The notes beneath the pieces are model-generated. The model saw nothing but the letters and a program-made list of their open reading frames with translations. It was not told where the DNA came from and did no database searches. A stretch of DNA of 64,000 nucleotides, taken from contig JBDLTT010000035.1 of NCBI GenBank assembly GCA_039805725.1, positions 5,997 through 69,996 on the forward strand, given 5' to 3'. The DNA is from Fluviibacter sp039805725. Its GTDB lineage: Bacteria; Pseudomonadota; Gammaproteobacteria; Burkholderiales; Rhodocyclaceae. Positions 35,884-44,870 of this stretch are shown piece by piece. The stretch's first letter is position 1. Every line of letters begins with the position of its first letter. The position numbers were made by a program, and so were the translations under genes.

Positions 35884-36927
35884 TTACTCGGACGCGAAGA
35901 TGTTGCCGAGCTTGTCCATCTTCTCCAGCGCGATGCCACAACCACGCACCACACAGGTCAGCGGATCTTCAGCCACCATCACCGGTAGGCCGGTTTCTTC
36001 GCGCAGTAGGCGATCCAGATCACGCAGCAACGCGCCGCCGCCCGTCAAAACCAGGCCACGTTCGGCAATATCGGCGCCCAGTTCCGGCGGCGTTTGCTCC
36101 AGTGCCTGCTTCACGGCCGTCACGATCTGATTGGTTGGCTCCGACAGCGCTTCCAGAATTTCATTCGAGGTGATCGTAAAGGTTCGCGGAATGCCTTCGG
36201 CCAGATTGCGCCCCTTCACTTCCATTTCCAGGACTTCTACCCCCGGGAACGCAGTACCAATTTTCTTCTTGATATTCTCGGCAGTCGTATCGCCAATCAG
36301 CATGCCAAAGTTTCGGCGGATGTAATTAATGATCGCTTCATCAAACTTGTCGCCGCCCACACGCACCGATGTCGAGTACACCAGGCCACCGAGCGAAATC
36401 ACCCCCACCTCGGTCGTACCACCACCGATATCGACAACCATCGAACCCGTTGCATCGGAAACTGGTAAGTCGGCGCCAATGGCCGCTGCCATCGGCTCTT
36501 CAATCAGATAGACCTGCGATGCGCCGGCACCCAGCGCCGATTCGCGAATTGCTCGGCGCTCAACCTGCGTCGAACCACACGGTACGCAAATAATAATGCG
36601 CGGTGCCGGCGCAAACATACGCACGTCGTGCACCCGCTTGATAAATTGCTTGAGCATTTGTTCAGTAATCGTAAAGTCGGCGATCACACCATCTTTCATG
36701 GGGCGAATCGCATTGATACTGCCCGGCGTACGGCCCAGCATCATCTTGGCTTCTTTGCCAACGGCTTCGATACTTTTGCGTGCATTCGGTCCACCATCGG
36801 TACGAATCGCAACCACTGAAGGCTCATCCAGAACGATCCCTTTGCCGCGCGCATAAATCAGCGTATTGGCCGTACCCAGGTCGATTGCCAGGTCGTTGGA
36901 AAACATTCCGCGAAACAGTCCGAACAT
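35884..36927 (-). CDS. mreB: Rod shape-determining actin homologue MreB
   Basis: MreB is the membrane-bound actin-like filament that orients wall synthesis. The 347-residue protein begins MFGLFRGMFSNDLAIDLGTANT, with the phosphate-1 loop. MVVDIGGGTTEVGVISLGG forms phosphate-2, and GLVLTGGGALLRDLD is the adenosine motif. I use the ATG at 36927, preceded by GGAG, rather than an in-frame start 141 bases upstream, because it gives the conserved MreB N-terminus. It is the first gene of the mreBCD-mrdA-rodA-rlpA-ybeD-lipBA run. Confidence 0.98.
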   Translation of the reverse strand: MFGLFRGMFSNDLAIDLGTANTLIYARGKGIVLDEPSVVAIRTDGGPNARKSIEAVGKEAKMMLGRTPGSINAIRPMKDGVIADFTITEQMLKQFIKRVHDVRMFAPAPRIIICVPCGSTQVERRAIRESALGAGASQVYLIEEPMAAAIGADLPVSDATGSMVVDIGGGTTEVGVISLGGLVYSTSVRVGGDKFDEAIINYIRRNFGMLIGDTTAENIKKKIGTAFPGVEVLEMEVKGRNLAEGIPRTFTITSNEILEALSEPTNQIVTAVKQALEQTPPELGADIAERGLVLTGGGALLRDLDRLLREETGLPVMVAEDPLTCVVRGCGIALEKMDKLGNIFASE

Positions 36928-37050
36928 GATGAAACTCCAAAATTCAAAAATAGGTATGCAGGGCGCGCCGAAGTCGACAAAAGGCGATTTTTCGCGCTGC
37001 GCCGCAACGGATGGCATTTGCCCAGAGACAAGCCCTCGGCCAAACCGCGT

Positions 37051-37056
37051 ATAATA
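37051..37056 (-). promoter_or_regulatory. Candidate -10 box for the mreB operon
   Basis: A minus-strand TATTAT lies 124 bases upstream of the mreB ATG in the 294-base mreB/gatC divergent gap. No convincing -35 box at 16-18 bases is visible. A transcript from here would have a leader of about 115 bases. The rest of the gap shows no gene. Confidence 0.25.
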
Positions 37057-37221
37057 CCGCAAATTCAAGGGGATATTTGGTGCCGACCCAGCAACAACCC
37101 GATGGCATGGAGGAAAATATCTGATGCCACACTCCAGAAGTTGAGTTTTGGCGTTTTAACCGACGTTCCCCTGTTTTTACCGATTTTCAACTTGATTTCT
37201 GCTTATTTGCTACCGCAAGTT

Positions 37222-37515
37222 ATGGCTTTTACCCCTGAAGACGTACAACGACTGGCCAAACTGGCCCGGATCGAACTCGGTCCGGAGCAGGTCAACGCCA
37301 CACTCGGCCACCTCGACAACATTTTCGGCATGATCGCCGAGTTGCGCCAGATCGATACCGGCGGCATCCCTCCTATGGCGCACGCCTGCGATGTCGGCCA
37401 ACGCCTGCGTGACGATCTGGTGACCGATGGCAGCATCGAGCAGCGAGACCGCTGCCTGGCGCTGGCACCCGAATCGGAAGCCGGCCTCTACCTCGTGCCG
37501 AAGGTGATCGAATGA
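37222..37515 (+). CDS. gatC: Asp-tRNA(Asn)/Glu-tRNA(Gln) amidotransferase subunit C
   Basis: GatC is the small scaffold subunit of the GatCAB transamidosome, which makes Gln-tRNA and/or Asn-tRNA from mischarged precursors. The 97-residue protein starts MAFTPEDVQRLAKLARIEL and ends with LALAPESEAGLYLVPKVIE, both typical. The frame stays open upstream to 37018, but the standard N-terminus fixes the start here despite a weak ribosome-binding site. It overlaps gatA by 4 bases. Confidence 0.95.
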   Translation: MAFTPEDVQRLAKLARIELGPEQVNATLGHLDNIFGMIAELRQIDTGGIPPMAHACDVGQRLRDDLVTDGSIEQRDRCLALAPESEAGLYLVPKVIE

Positions 37516-38966
37516 TTCACGCCAGCCTTAAGGAGCTCGCCAGTGCACTCGAAACCAAACAGGTTTCCAGCCTGGAACTGACCGATCTGTTCCTCGGTCG
37601 CATCGCCCAGCACAACCCGACGATCAACGCCTTCGTTACCATCGACGCAGAAAAGTCCCGCGCCGCGGCCAAAGCCGCCGATGCCGCCCGCGCGGCAGGT
37701 AAAGCAGGCCCGCTCACCGGCGTACCGATTGCCCACAAAGACATCTTCTGCCAGGACGGATGGCGCACCACTTGTGGTTCGCGCATGCTGGAGGACTTCA
37801 TCGCACCCTATAACGCCACTGTCGTTGAGCGCTGCAACCAGGCTGGTCTGGTCTCGCTGGGCAAACTCAACATGGACGAGTTCGCCATGGGCTCGTCGAA
37901 TGAAACCTCATACTACGGGCCCGTGCGCAACCCGTGGGATACCCAACGCGTACCCGGCGGTTCATCGGGTGGCTCGGCTGCAGCAGTGGCCGCGCGCTTG
38001 GCACCAGCCGTCACCGGCACCGATACCGGTGGTTCGATTCGCCAGCCAGCCGCGCTGTGCGGCCTCACCGGCCTCAAACCGTCATACGGCACCGTCTCGC
38101 GCTGGGGCATGATCGCCTTTGCGTCGTCGCTCGATCAGGCCGGTCCGATGGCGCATTCCGCTGAAGACTGCGCCCTGTTGCTCAACGCCTTTGCCGGTTT
38201 TGATGCGAAGGATTCCACCAGCCTCGAACGTGACAACGAAGACTACACACGTTCACTAGCCCAACCGCTCAAGGGGCTGCGCATTGGTCTACCCAAAGAA
38301 TTCTTCAATGCCGACGGCGATGCCGCCACCATGGCCGCCATCGATGCCGCACTTGGCGAATACCGCAAGCTTGGTGCCGAAACGATTGAAGTTTCGTTGC
38401 CATCCATTGGCCAATCGGTATCGGCCTACTACGTGATCGCCCCGGCTGAAGCCAGCTCGAACCTCTCGCGTTTCGACGGTGTGCGTTATGGCTATCGCGC
38501 ATCCGAATACAGCGACCTCAACGACATGTACGCCAAGTCGCGCGCCCAGGGTTTCGGCGAAGAAGTAAAACGCCGCATCCTCATTGGCACCTACGTGCTG
38601 TCACACGGTTACTACGATGCTTATTATTTGCAGGCGCAGCGCATTCGCCGTCTGATCGCCAACGATTTCGACGCAGCCTTCAAGCAGTGCGACGTCATCG
38701 CCAGCCCCACCACACCGGGCACGGCCTTCAAGTTCGGCGAGAAGTCGGGCGACCCCGTGCAGATGTACCTGTCGGACATCTATACCATCGGCGTCAACTT
38801 GGCCGGCATCCCCGCGCTGTCGCACCCGTGCGGTGAAATCAACGGCCTGCCTGTCGGCATGCAGCTAATCGGCCCGTACTTCAGCGAGCACCGCCTGCTC
38901 AACGCCACCCACCAGTATCAGCAAGCCACCGACTGGCATCGCCGCACGCCGGCTGCCTTCGCTTAA
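37512..38966 (+). CDS. gatA: Asp-tRNA(Asn)/Glu-tRNA(Gln) amidotransferase subunit A
   Basis: GatA is the amidase-signature subunit that releases ammonia from glutamine. The Ser-cis-Ser-Lys triad is visible: the Lys in GVPIAHKDIFC, the cis-Ser in PGGSSGGSAAAVAA and the nucleophile Ser in GTDTGGSIRQPAALCG. The 484-residue length is standard. An intact gatCAB implies that the organism uses the indirect route for at least one of Gln-tRNA or Asn-tRNA. Confidence 0.97.
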   Translation: MIHASLKELASALETKQVSSLELTDLFLGRIAQHNPTINAFVTIDAEKSRAAAKAADAARAAGKAGPLTGVPIAHKDIFCQDGWRTTCGSRMLEDFIAPYNATVVERCNQAGLVSLGKLNMDEFAMGSSNETSYYGPVRNPWDTQRVPGGSSGGSAAAVAARLAPAVTGTDTGGSIRQPAALCGLTGLKPSYGTVSRWGMIAFASSLDQAGPMAHSAEDCALLLNAFAGFDAKDSTSLERDNEDYTRSLAQPLKGLRIGLPKEFFNADGDAATMAAIDAALGEYRKLGAETIEVSLPSIGQSVSAYYVIAPAEASSNLSRFDGVRYGYRASEYSDLNDMYAKSRAQGFGEEVKRRILIGTYVLSHGYYDAYYLQAQRIRRLIANDFDAAFKQCDVIASPTTPGTAFKFGEKSGDPVQMYLSDIYTIGVNLAGIPALSHPCGEINGLPVGMQLIGPYFSEHRLLNATHQYQQATDWHRRTPAAFA

Positions 38967-38990
38967 GCCAAAGACCGCAGAGAGAGACAC

Positions 38991-40433
38991 ATGACCTGGG
39001 AAGTCGTCATCGGCATGGAAACCCATGCCCAGCTCGCCACCAACGCCAAAATCTTTTCGGGCGCGTCCACCGCTTTCGGCGCACAACCGAACGCACAGAC
39101 CAGCCTCGTCGATCTGGCCATGCCGGGCGTGCTGCCAGTGCTCAACCGCGAAGCGGTCTCATGCGCTATTCGTTTCGGGCTCGCCGTCGGCGCCAAAATT
39201 GATCAGCGCTCCATCTTCGCGCGCAAGAACTATTTCTATCCGGATCTACCCAAGGGCTACCAGATCAGCCAATTTGAAAATCCGGTCGTCGACGGCGGCA
39301 GCATCACGCTTCAGCTCGGCCAGAGCGATGGCGCCACAGAAAAGATCGTCAAACTGACGCGCGCCCACCTGGAAGAAGACGCCGGCAAATCGCTGCACGA
39401 AGACTTCCACGGCCGCACCGGCGTCGACCTCAACCGTGCCGGCACGCCACTGCTGGAAATCGTGTCCGAACCCGACATGCGTTCATCGGCCGAAGCCGTT
39501 GCTTACGCCCGCGCGCTGCATAGCCTCGTGCGCTGGATCGGCATCTGCGACGGCAACATGCAGGAAGGCTCCTTCCGCTGCGATGCCAATGTCTCGGTGC
39601 GCAAACCCGGTCAGCCTTTCGGCACACGCCGCGAAATCAAGAACCTCAACTCCTTCCGCTTCCTGCAACAAGCCATCGACTACGAAGTGCAGTGGCAGAT
39701 CAACGAACTGGAAGAGGGCCGCGCCATTCAGCAGGCCACCGTGTTGTTCGACCCGGACACCGGTGAAACTCGTGCCATGCGCACCAAAGAAGACGCGATG
39801 GATTATCGCTACTTCCCCGATCCCGATCTGCTCCCCGTGATCATCAGCGACGACTGGATCGACCGCGTACGCGGTGAAATGCCAGAACTCCCCGAAGCCA
39901 TGCGTACCCGCTTCGAAGCGCTCGGCCTCTCGACCTACGACGCAGCCGCCGTCACCGCCTCGCTGGAGATTGCCCGTTACTTCGAGGGCACCCTCAAGGT
40001 GGCCGGCAACGCGCAAGCCAAACAAGCCGCCAACTGGATCATGGGTGATTTATCAGCACGCCTAAACCGCGAAGGGCTCGACATCGTCGCGGCCCCGGTA
40101 AGCGCCGAGCAACTGGGCGGCCTCATCTCCCGCATCGCCGACCAGACCATCTCCAACGCCATCGGCAAAAAAGTCTTCGATGCGCTATGGCAAGGTCAGG
40201 GTACCAGCGCTGACGAAATCATTGAGGCGCAGGGTCTCAAGCAGATCACCGACACCGGCGCCATCGAAGCGCTGGTCGATGAAGTCATCGCCGCCAACCC
40301 GGGTAACGTCGCCGAATACAAAGCCGGCAAAGAGAAAGCACTCAACGCGCTAGTCGGTCAGATCATGAAGGCCGCCAAGGGCAAGGCGAATCCGCAACAG
40401 GTGAATGATTTGCTGCGGAAGAAGTTAAGCTAA
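38991..40433 (+). CDS. gatB: Asp-tRNA(Asn)/Glu-tRNA(Gln) amidotransferase subunit B
   Basis: GatB is the kinase/tRNA-binding subunit. The 480-residue protein begins with TWEVVIGMETHAQLATNAKI. It carries KNYFYPDLPKGYQISQ, NRAGTPLLEIVSEPD, and the catalytic-region DYRYFPDPDLLP. The C-terminal YqeY-like domain ends with KGKANPQQVNDLLRKKL. It follows gatA by 24 bases with GAGAGA upstream. The gene ends at a strong terminator. Confidence 0.97.
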   Translation: MTWEVVIGMETHAQLATNAKIFSGASTAFGAQPNAQTSLVDLAMPGVLPVLNREAVSCAIRFGLAVGAKIDQRSIFARKNYFYPDLPKGYQISQFENPVVDGGSITLQLGQSDGATEKIVKLTRAHLEEDAGKSLHEDFHGRTGVDLNRAGTPLLEIVSEPDMRSSAEAVAYARALHSLVRWIGICDGNMQEGSFRCDANVSVRKPGQPFGTRREIKNLNSFRFLQQAIDYEVQWQINELEEGRAIQQATVLFDPDTGETRAMRTKEDAMDYRYFPDPDLLPVIISDDWIDRVRGEMPELPEAMRTRFEALGLSTYDAAAVTASLEIARYFEGTLKVAGNAQAKQAANWIMGDLSARLNREGLDIVAAPVSAEQLGGLISRIADQTISNAIGKKVFDALWQGQGTSADEIIEAQGLKQITDTGAIEALVDEVIAANPGNVAEYKAGKEKALNALVGQIMKAAKGKANPQQVNDLLRKKLS

Positions 40434-40449
40434 TTCCGTGTAGCTCAAA

Positions 40450-40481
40450 ATAAAAAGCCGTTCGATTGAACGGCTTTTTAT
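40450..40481. terminator. Bidirectional rho-independent terminator between gatB and pyrE
   Basis: A perfect 12-bp stem (40452-40463 with 40468-40479) closes on a GATT loop. The core is AAAAAGCCGTTC and its complement. Each strand ends the hairpin in a T-run, so it can stop both gatB (plus) and pyrE (minus) transcription. It lies 17 bases after gatB and 18 bases after pyrE. Confidence 0.93.
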
Positions 40482-40498
40482 TTGGCGCTCGAAGAGAG

Positions 40499-41137
40499 TT
40501 AAACCCCGTATTGCTGGCGATAAGCCGCTACAGCTGGCCGATGGCTGGCCAAGTCGGTGTTGTCTTTGAGGAAGTCGAGCAGATCGGCGAGGTTGGCGAT
40601 GGCGATGACCGGGATGCCATAAGACGCTGAGACTTCCTGCACAGCCGATAGTTCGCCCGTACCGCGCTCCATGCGGTCCAGCGCAATAAGAACGCCAGCA
40701 GGCGTGGCGCCCTGGTTGCGGATCAGTTCGACCGATTCACGCACCGAAGTACCGGCGGAAATCACATCATCGACGATGAGGACCCGACCCTTGAGCGGCG
40801 CACCGACAATCGTGCCGCCTTCGCCGTGATCTTTGGCTTCTTTACGATTGAAGGCATACGGAAAGTTATGACTCTGCTGCGCCAGCACGACCGAGATAGC
40901 GGCAACGAGCGGTATACCCTTGTAGGCGGGGCCAAAAAGCATGTCGAACTGGAGGCCGGATTCCAGCAAGCGGCCCGCATAAAACTCGGACAGTTTAGCC
41001 AACGCAGCGCCGTCCTGGAACAGGCCAGAGTTGAAGAAGTAGGGTGAGAGGCGACCAGCCTTGGTTTTAAACTCGCCAAAGCGCAGGACGTTCTGATCGA
41101 GGGCGAAACGGATGAAATCGTGGCTCAGCGATGACAT
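40499..41137 (-). CDS. pyrE: Orotate phosphoribosyltransferase
   Basis: PyrE joins orotate and PRPP to form OMP in pyrimidine synthesis. The 212-residue protein has the PRPP-binding motif VLIVDDVISAGTS, the AYKGIPLVAAISVVLAQQ region and the flexible-loop segment RKEAKDHGEGG. Length is normal. It is a single-gene unit, convergent with gatB and divergent from the glycerate kinase gene. Confidence 0.97.
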   Translation of the reverse strand: MSSLSHDFIRFALDQNVLRFGEFKTKAGRLSPYFFNSGLFQDGAALAKLSEFYAGRLLESGLQFDMLFGPAYKGIPLVAAISVVLAQQSHNFPYAFNRKEAKDHGEGGTIVGAPLKGRVLIVDDVISAGTSVRESVELIRNQGATPAGVLIALDRMERGTGELSAVQEVSASYGIPVIAIANLADLLDFLKDNTDLASHRPAVAAYRQQYGV

Positions 41138-41211
41138 GAAAATCTTTCATGGGGTGACAATGGAAACTGGTGCATTATCTCAAGACATTGCCCTGGAACG
41201 AAATCAACGCC

Positions 41212-42498
41212 ATGACCCCGCCGTTCACCAATGACAGCGCCACGCGCTTATTGAGCGCCATGTTCGACGCGGCCGTAGCCAGCGCCCAGCCTGATCTACG
41301 GGTGCCGCTATTTCTGCCGAAAACACCGCCCAAGGGTCGGCTGATTGTGATTGGTGCCGGAAAGGCCTCGGCGGCGATGGCGCGTGCAGTCGAAACGCAT
41401 TGGCTAGGAGCGCTGTCGGGACTAGTTGTCACCCGCTACGGCTATGAAGAGCCCTGTGAGCATATCGAGATTCTGTCAGCTGCGCACCCGGTACCCGATG
41501 ATGCTGGCCACCTGGCGGCGCAGCGGATTCTGGACATGGTGAGTGACCTGAGCCCTGATGATGTCGTGCTTTGTCTGATCTCGGGCGGCGGTTCGGCACT
41601 GTTAGCACTCCCTGCCGACGGACTGACACTGGAGGTTAAACAGCGCATCAACCGGGAACTGTTACGCTCGGGCGCCACGATTCGCGAGGTAAACTGCGTG
41701 CGCCGCCATTTATCACGGATCAAAGGCGGGCGTCTTGCCGCAGCTTGTTATCCGGCACAGGTCATCAACTTGTTGATCTCGGATGTGCCGGGTGACGATC
41801 CAGCAGACATTGCTTCAGGGCCCACGGTCGGTGACCCGACGACCTGTACTGATGCGCTGTCGATTATTGATCGCTACCAAATTACCATTCCTGAGGCCAT
41901 TCGTATACGGCTGCTCGATGGCGCCCTGGAATCCGTGAAACCCGACGACCAACGACTGGCGCGCGTAACCACACACATGATCGCGACACCTTATCAGTCA
42001 TTACAAGCGGCAGCGGATGTGTCGCTCAAGGCGGGGATTGCCACGTACGTTATGGGAGATGCCATTGAGGGCGAAGCCAAAGATGTCGGCACCACCTTTG
42101 CCGGGCTGACCAGGCAGATCCTGGCGCACAATGCGCCATTTCAACGGCCCTGCATACTGCTCTCCGGCGGCGAAACCACTGTCACGGTGCGCGAAGATTG
42201 CTCAGGCAAAGGCGGCCGCAACGTGGAGTTTCTGTTGGCGCTGGGCATCGCACTACAGGGTGCCCACGGCGTTTATGCCTTAGCGGCTGATACGGATGGT
42301 GTGGACGGGTTAGAAGAAATCGCTGGCGCGGTTTTAACGCCAGATACATTGCAACGCGCCTGGGCGGCTGGGATTTTGCCACGCGCAGCGTTGGACAATC
42401 ACGACACGCACACCTTCTTCGGGAAACTCGATCAGTCGCTCATTACAGGTCCGACTAAAACCAACGTCAATGATTTCCGGGCTATCTTGATCACTTAG
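41212..42498 (+). CDS. Glycerate kinase, MOFRL/TtuD type
   Basis: This is a 428-residue glycerate kinase of the DUF4147/MOFRL family (TtuD/GLYCTK type), which phosphorylates D-glycerate, generally to 2-phosphoglycerate. Visible features are VIGAGKASAAMA, HPVPDDAG, LISGGGSALLALP, NCVRRHLSRIKGGRLA and SDVPGDDPADIASGPTVGDPT. The C-terminal MOFRL domain carries SGGETTVTV and GKGGRNVEFLLAL. The start at 41212 removes an upstream in-frame stretch with no family match, but its ribosome-binding site is modest. It converges on glcF with a 12-base gap and completes the path from tartronate semialdehyde to glycolysis. Confidence 0.92.
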   Translation: MTPPFTNDSATRLLSAMFDAAVASAQPDLRVPLFLPKTPPKGRLIVIGAGKASAAMARAVETHWLGALSGLVVTRYGYEEPCEHIEILSAAHPVPDDAGHLAAQRILDMVSDLSPDDVVLCLISGGGSALLALPADGLTLEVKQRINRELLRSGATIREVNCVRRHLSRIKGGRLAAACYPAQVINLLISDVPGDDPADIASGPTVGDPTTCTDALSIIDRYQITIPEAIRIRLLDGALESVKPDDQRLARVTTHMIATPYQSLQAAADVSLKAGIATYVMGDAIEGEAKDVGTTFAGLTRQILAHNAPFQRPCILLSGGETTVTVREDCSGKGGRNVEFLLALGIALQGAHGVYALAADTDGVDGLEEIAGAVLTPDTLQRAWAAGILPRAALDNHDTHTFFGKLDQSLITGPTKTNVNDFRAILIT

Positions 42499-42510
42499 CT
42501 GATGACCTGA

Positions 42511-43743
42511 TCAGATCATACGGTCGATGAGTTCGATCCAATGACGAACCGGCACATCGGTTCCCGATTGTAGATGACTGATGCAGCCCACGTTGCCCGA
42601 AACGATTTCCTGCGGTTCGGTCTTTGCAATGTTGGCAAGCTTGCGGTCACGCAGTTCCTGTGACAGCGCTGCCTGCAGGATTGAATAGGTGCCAGCTGAG
42701 CCACAGCACAGATGGCTATCCTGACATAGACGCACGGTGACGCCGAGACTGCCCAACAACGCCTCGACAGCGCCACGGATCTTCTGGCCGTGCTGCAGGG
42801 TACAGGGCGGATGATAGGTCACGCGTTCGGGAATGCCGCCCGCACGTTTCTGGTGGGCGAGCGCCTCGATCTCGCCAGTGAAGGTCGGTAGAATCTCGCT
42901 GACATCTTTGGCCATGGCCGAGATGCGTCTGGATTTCTCGGCATACGCCGGGTCATTCGCCAGGATCTCGGCGTAGTCTTTGATCATGACACCACAGCCC
43001 GAGGCATTGATGACGATGGTATCGACACCTTTCTCGACATACGGCCACCAGGCATCGATATTGCGTTTCATCTGCGCTTCGGCACCATGATGGTCACTTA
43101 AATGCTGACGAATCGCGCCACAGCATTCGGCTGACGAGGCCGTGACTAGCTCGACGCCAAGCTTGTCAAACACGCGCGCGGTAGCAGCATCGACATTGGG
43201 CATCATCGATGGTTGCACACAACCTTGGTGCAGCAGCATTTGGCGCGTTGATTTGGTCGCGGGCCATTCGCCAGCCGGTTGTGGCGTCTGTACTTTTTTC
43301 CGCAGGGCGGCCGGGAACACGGGGCGTACAAAGCGGGCGATACCAAACAAGAAAGCAAATACGTTACGACGGCTCAGTGTTTCGCGCATCGCCCAGCGCA
43401 TGAATCGTTGTGACATTGGACGCATGACGCGCTCGTCGACGTAACGACGGCCGATATCTACCAGACGACCATAGCGTACGCCCGACGGGCAGGTGGATTC
43501 GCAGTTACGACACGTGAGACAACGATCAAGATGGGTCTGGGTCTTTGTCGTTACTGGCGCACCCTCGACCATCTCCTTCATCAGGTAGATGCGGCCGCGC
43601 GGGCCATCGAGTTCGTCGCCGAGAATCTGATAGGTCGGACAGGTGGCCGTGCAGAAACCACAATGAACACACTTGTTAACGATGGATTTGAATGAACTAA
43701 TATCGTCATCGTTTTGAAATTCAGGAACAATCTTGATTTGCAT
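42511..43743 (-). CDS. glcF: Glycolate oxidase iron-sulfur subunit
   Basis: GlcF carries electrons from the glycolate oxidase flavins. Two 4Fe-4S ferredoxin motifs lie near the N-terminus: Cys25, 28, 31, 35 and Cys75, 78, 81, 85. Two CCG-type cysteine-rich domains follow, with SSAECCGAIRQH and DSHLCCGSAGTYS. The 410-residue length is standard. It is last in the permease-glcD-glcE-glcF run, 9 bases after glcE. Confidence 0.96.
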   Translation of the reverse strand: MQIKIVPEFQNDDDISSFKSIVNKCVHCGFCTATCPTYQILGDELDGPRGRIYLMKEMVEGAPVTTKTQTHLDRCLTCRNCESTCPSGVRYGRLVDIGRRYVDERVMRPMSQRFMRWAMRETLSRRNVFAFLFGIARFVRPVFPAALRKKVQTPQPAGEWPATKSTRQMLLHQGCVQPSMMPNVDAATARVFDKLGVELVTASSAECCGAIRQHLSDHHGAEAQMKRNIDAWWPYVEKGVDTIVINASGCGVMIKDYAEILANDPAYAEKSRRISAMAKDVSEILPTFTGEIEALAHQKRAGGIPERVTYHPPCTLQHGQKIRGAVEALLGSLGVTVRLCQDSHLCCGSAGTYSILQAALSQELRDRKLANIAKTEPQEIVSGNVGCISHLQSGTDVPVRHWIELIDRMI

Positions 43744-43752
43744 CGTAAGACC

Positions 43753-44853
43753 TCAGAGACCCTGATAGAGACGGCCAGGGTTGAAGATCCCCTGCGGATC
43801 GAAGGTCTGCTTCAAACGACGGTGAATTGCCATCAGCGCGGCGGATGGTTGCGCAAAGGTTTCGCCGCCGCCGTGCTGGTTGTTGAAACGAACGGCATGG
43901 CCACCAAGTTCATGAGCGACTGCTCGCACGGCATCGCCTCTGGCGTCGCTCCAAAGCCAGCGTTGGCCACCACCCCATTCGATCAGCTGATGCGTCGCAC
44001 CCTGCAGTCGGTTAGCGGCAATGCTTGGCGCGATGGCCGGAAGCGATAGCCGCCAAAGCGTCTGATTCGTATTCATCTCATGCGTATCGCAGAAGAACGG
44101 ATGCGTCTGATCGCGCAAGCTATCCCAGAATATTTTGGCACCCGGGACGTCCAGCACCACACCGCGCATCTGATGAATGGCCGAGTCGACCGCCGCGCGT
44201 GCACCGCTCAAACGGATGTGCAAGATGCCAGCTTCCCAGGCACTAGCAGTCAGTGGCAGTGGCTTGCCTGACCACTCATTAACGCGGCGAATCGCCTCTG
44301 CTTCAGACAATTCAAACCGGAGCGTTGCCGTTGCCACGGGAACTGGCAACACTTTGATCGACACCTGCGAAATGAGGCCGAGAATGCCCAATGAACCCGT
44401 CATCAGTCGGGACACATCATAACCGGCGACATTTTTCATCACCTGTCCACCAAACTTGAGCACATCTCCCTTGCCATCGATCACATGCATACCGAGAACA
44501 AAATCGCGCACACCGCCAACAAAGGGGCGGCCAGGGCCCGACAATGCGGTAGCGATGACACCGCCCAGTGTTGACTCAGGCGCATAACGCGGCGGTTCAA
44601 ACGGTAACATCTGGCCACGCTCGGCTAGCGCAGCTTCAATATCAGCCAGGGTCATACCCGCACGAGCGGTGAGTACCAGCTCAGCCGGATCGTATTCGAC
44701 AATACCGGTATGCCCTGTGGTGGCGAGCTGGCGCTGGGCGACCACCTGGTTGCCGTACCAACGTTTGCTCCCAGAGCCCTCGATGTTGAGCAGGCATTTT
44801 GCAGCCGCCGCATCGCGGATCTGTGCGACAAAGTCGTTCGTTAAATCAGCCAT
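43753..44853 (-). CDS. glcE: Glycolate oxidase FAD-binding subunit
   Basis: GlcE is the second flavoprotein subunit of glycolate oxidase. The 366-residue protein has a VAO/PCMH-type FAD domain. It shows the motif region VEYDPAELVLTARAGMTLADIE, LPFEPPRYAPESTLGGVIAT, and GVRDFVLGMHVIDGKGD with KNVAGYDVSRLMTGSLG. The C-terminal end is NPGRLY. It lies between glcD and glcF in the conserved order. Confidence 0.95.
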   Translation of the reverse strand: MADLTNDFVAQIRDAAAAKCLLNIEGSGSKRWYGNQVVAQRQLATTGHTGIVEYDPAELVLTARAGMTLADIEAALAERGQMLPFEPPRYAPESTLGGVIATALSGPGRPFVGGVRDFVLGMHVIDGKGDVLKFGGQVMKNVAGYDVSRLMTGSLGILGLISQVSIKVLPVPVATATLRFELSEAEAIRRVNEWSGKPLPLTASAWEAGILHIRLSGARAAVDSAIHQMRGVVLDVPGAKIFWDSLRDQTHPFFCDTHEMNTNQTLWRLSLPAIAPSIAANRLQGATHQLIEWGGGQRWLWSDARGDAVRAVAHELGGHAVRFNNQHGGGETFAQPSAALMAIHRRLKQTFDPQGIFNPGRLYQGL

Positions 44854-44870
44854 AGAAGCAGCTCGTAACC

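Noticed and set aside
37018..37221. N-terminal extension of gatC, and a 7-codon frame at 37124 with a good GGAGG
   Set aside because: GatC proteins begin at the residue encoded at 37222. The extension resembles nothing, and the short frame is too small to judge.
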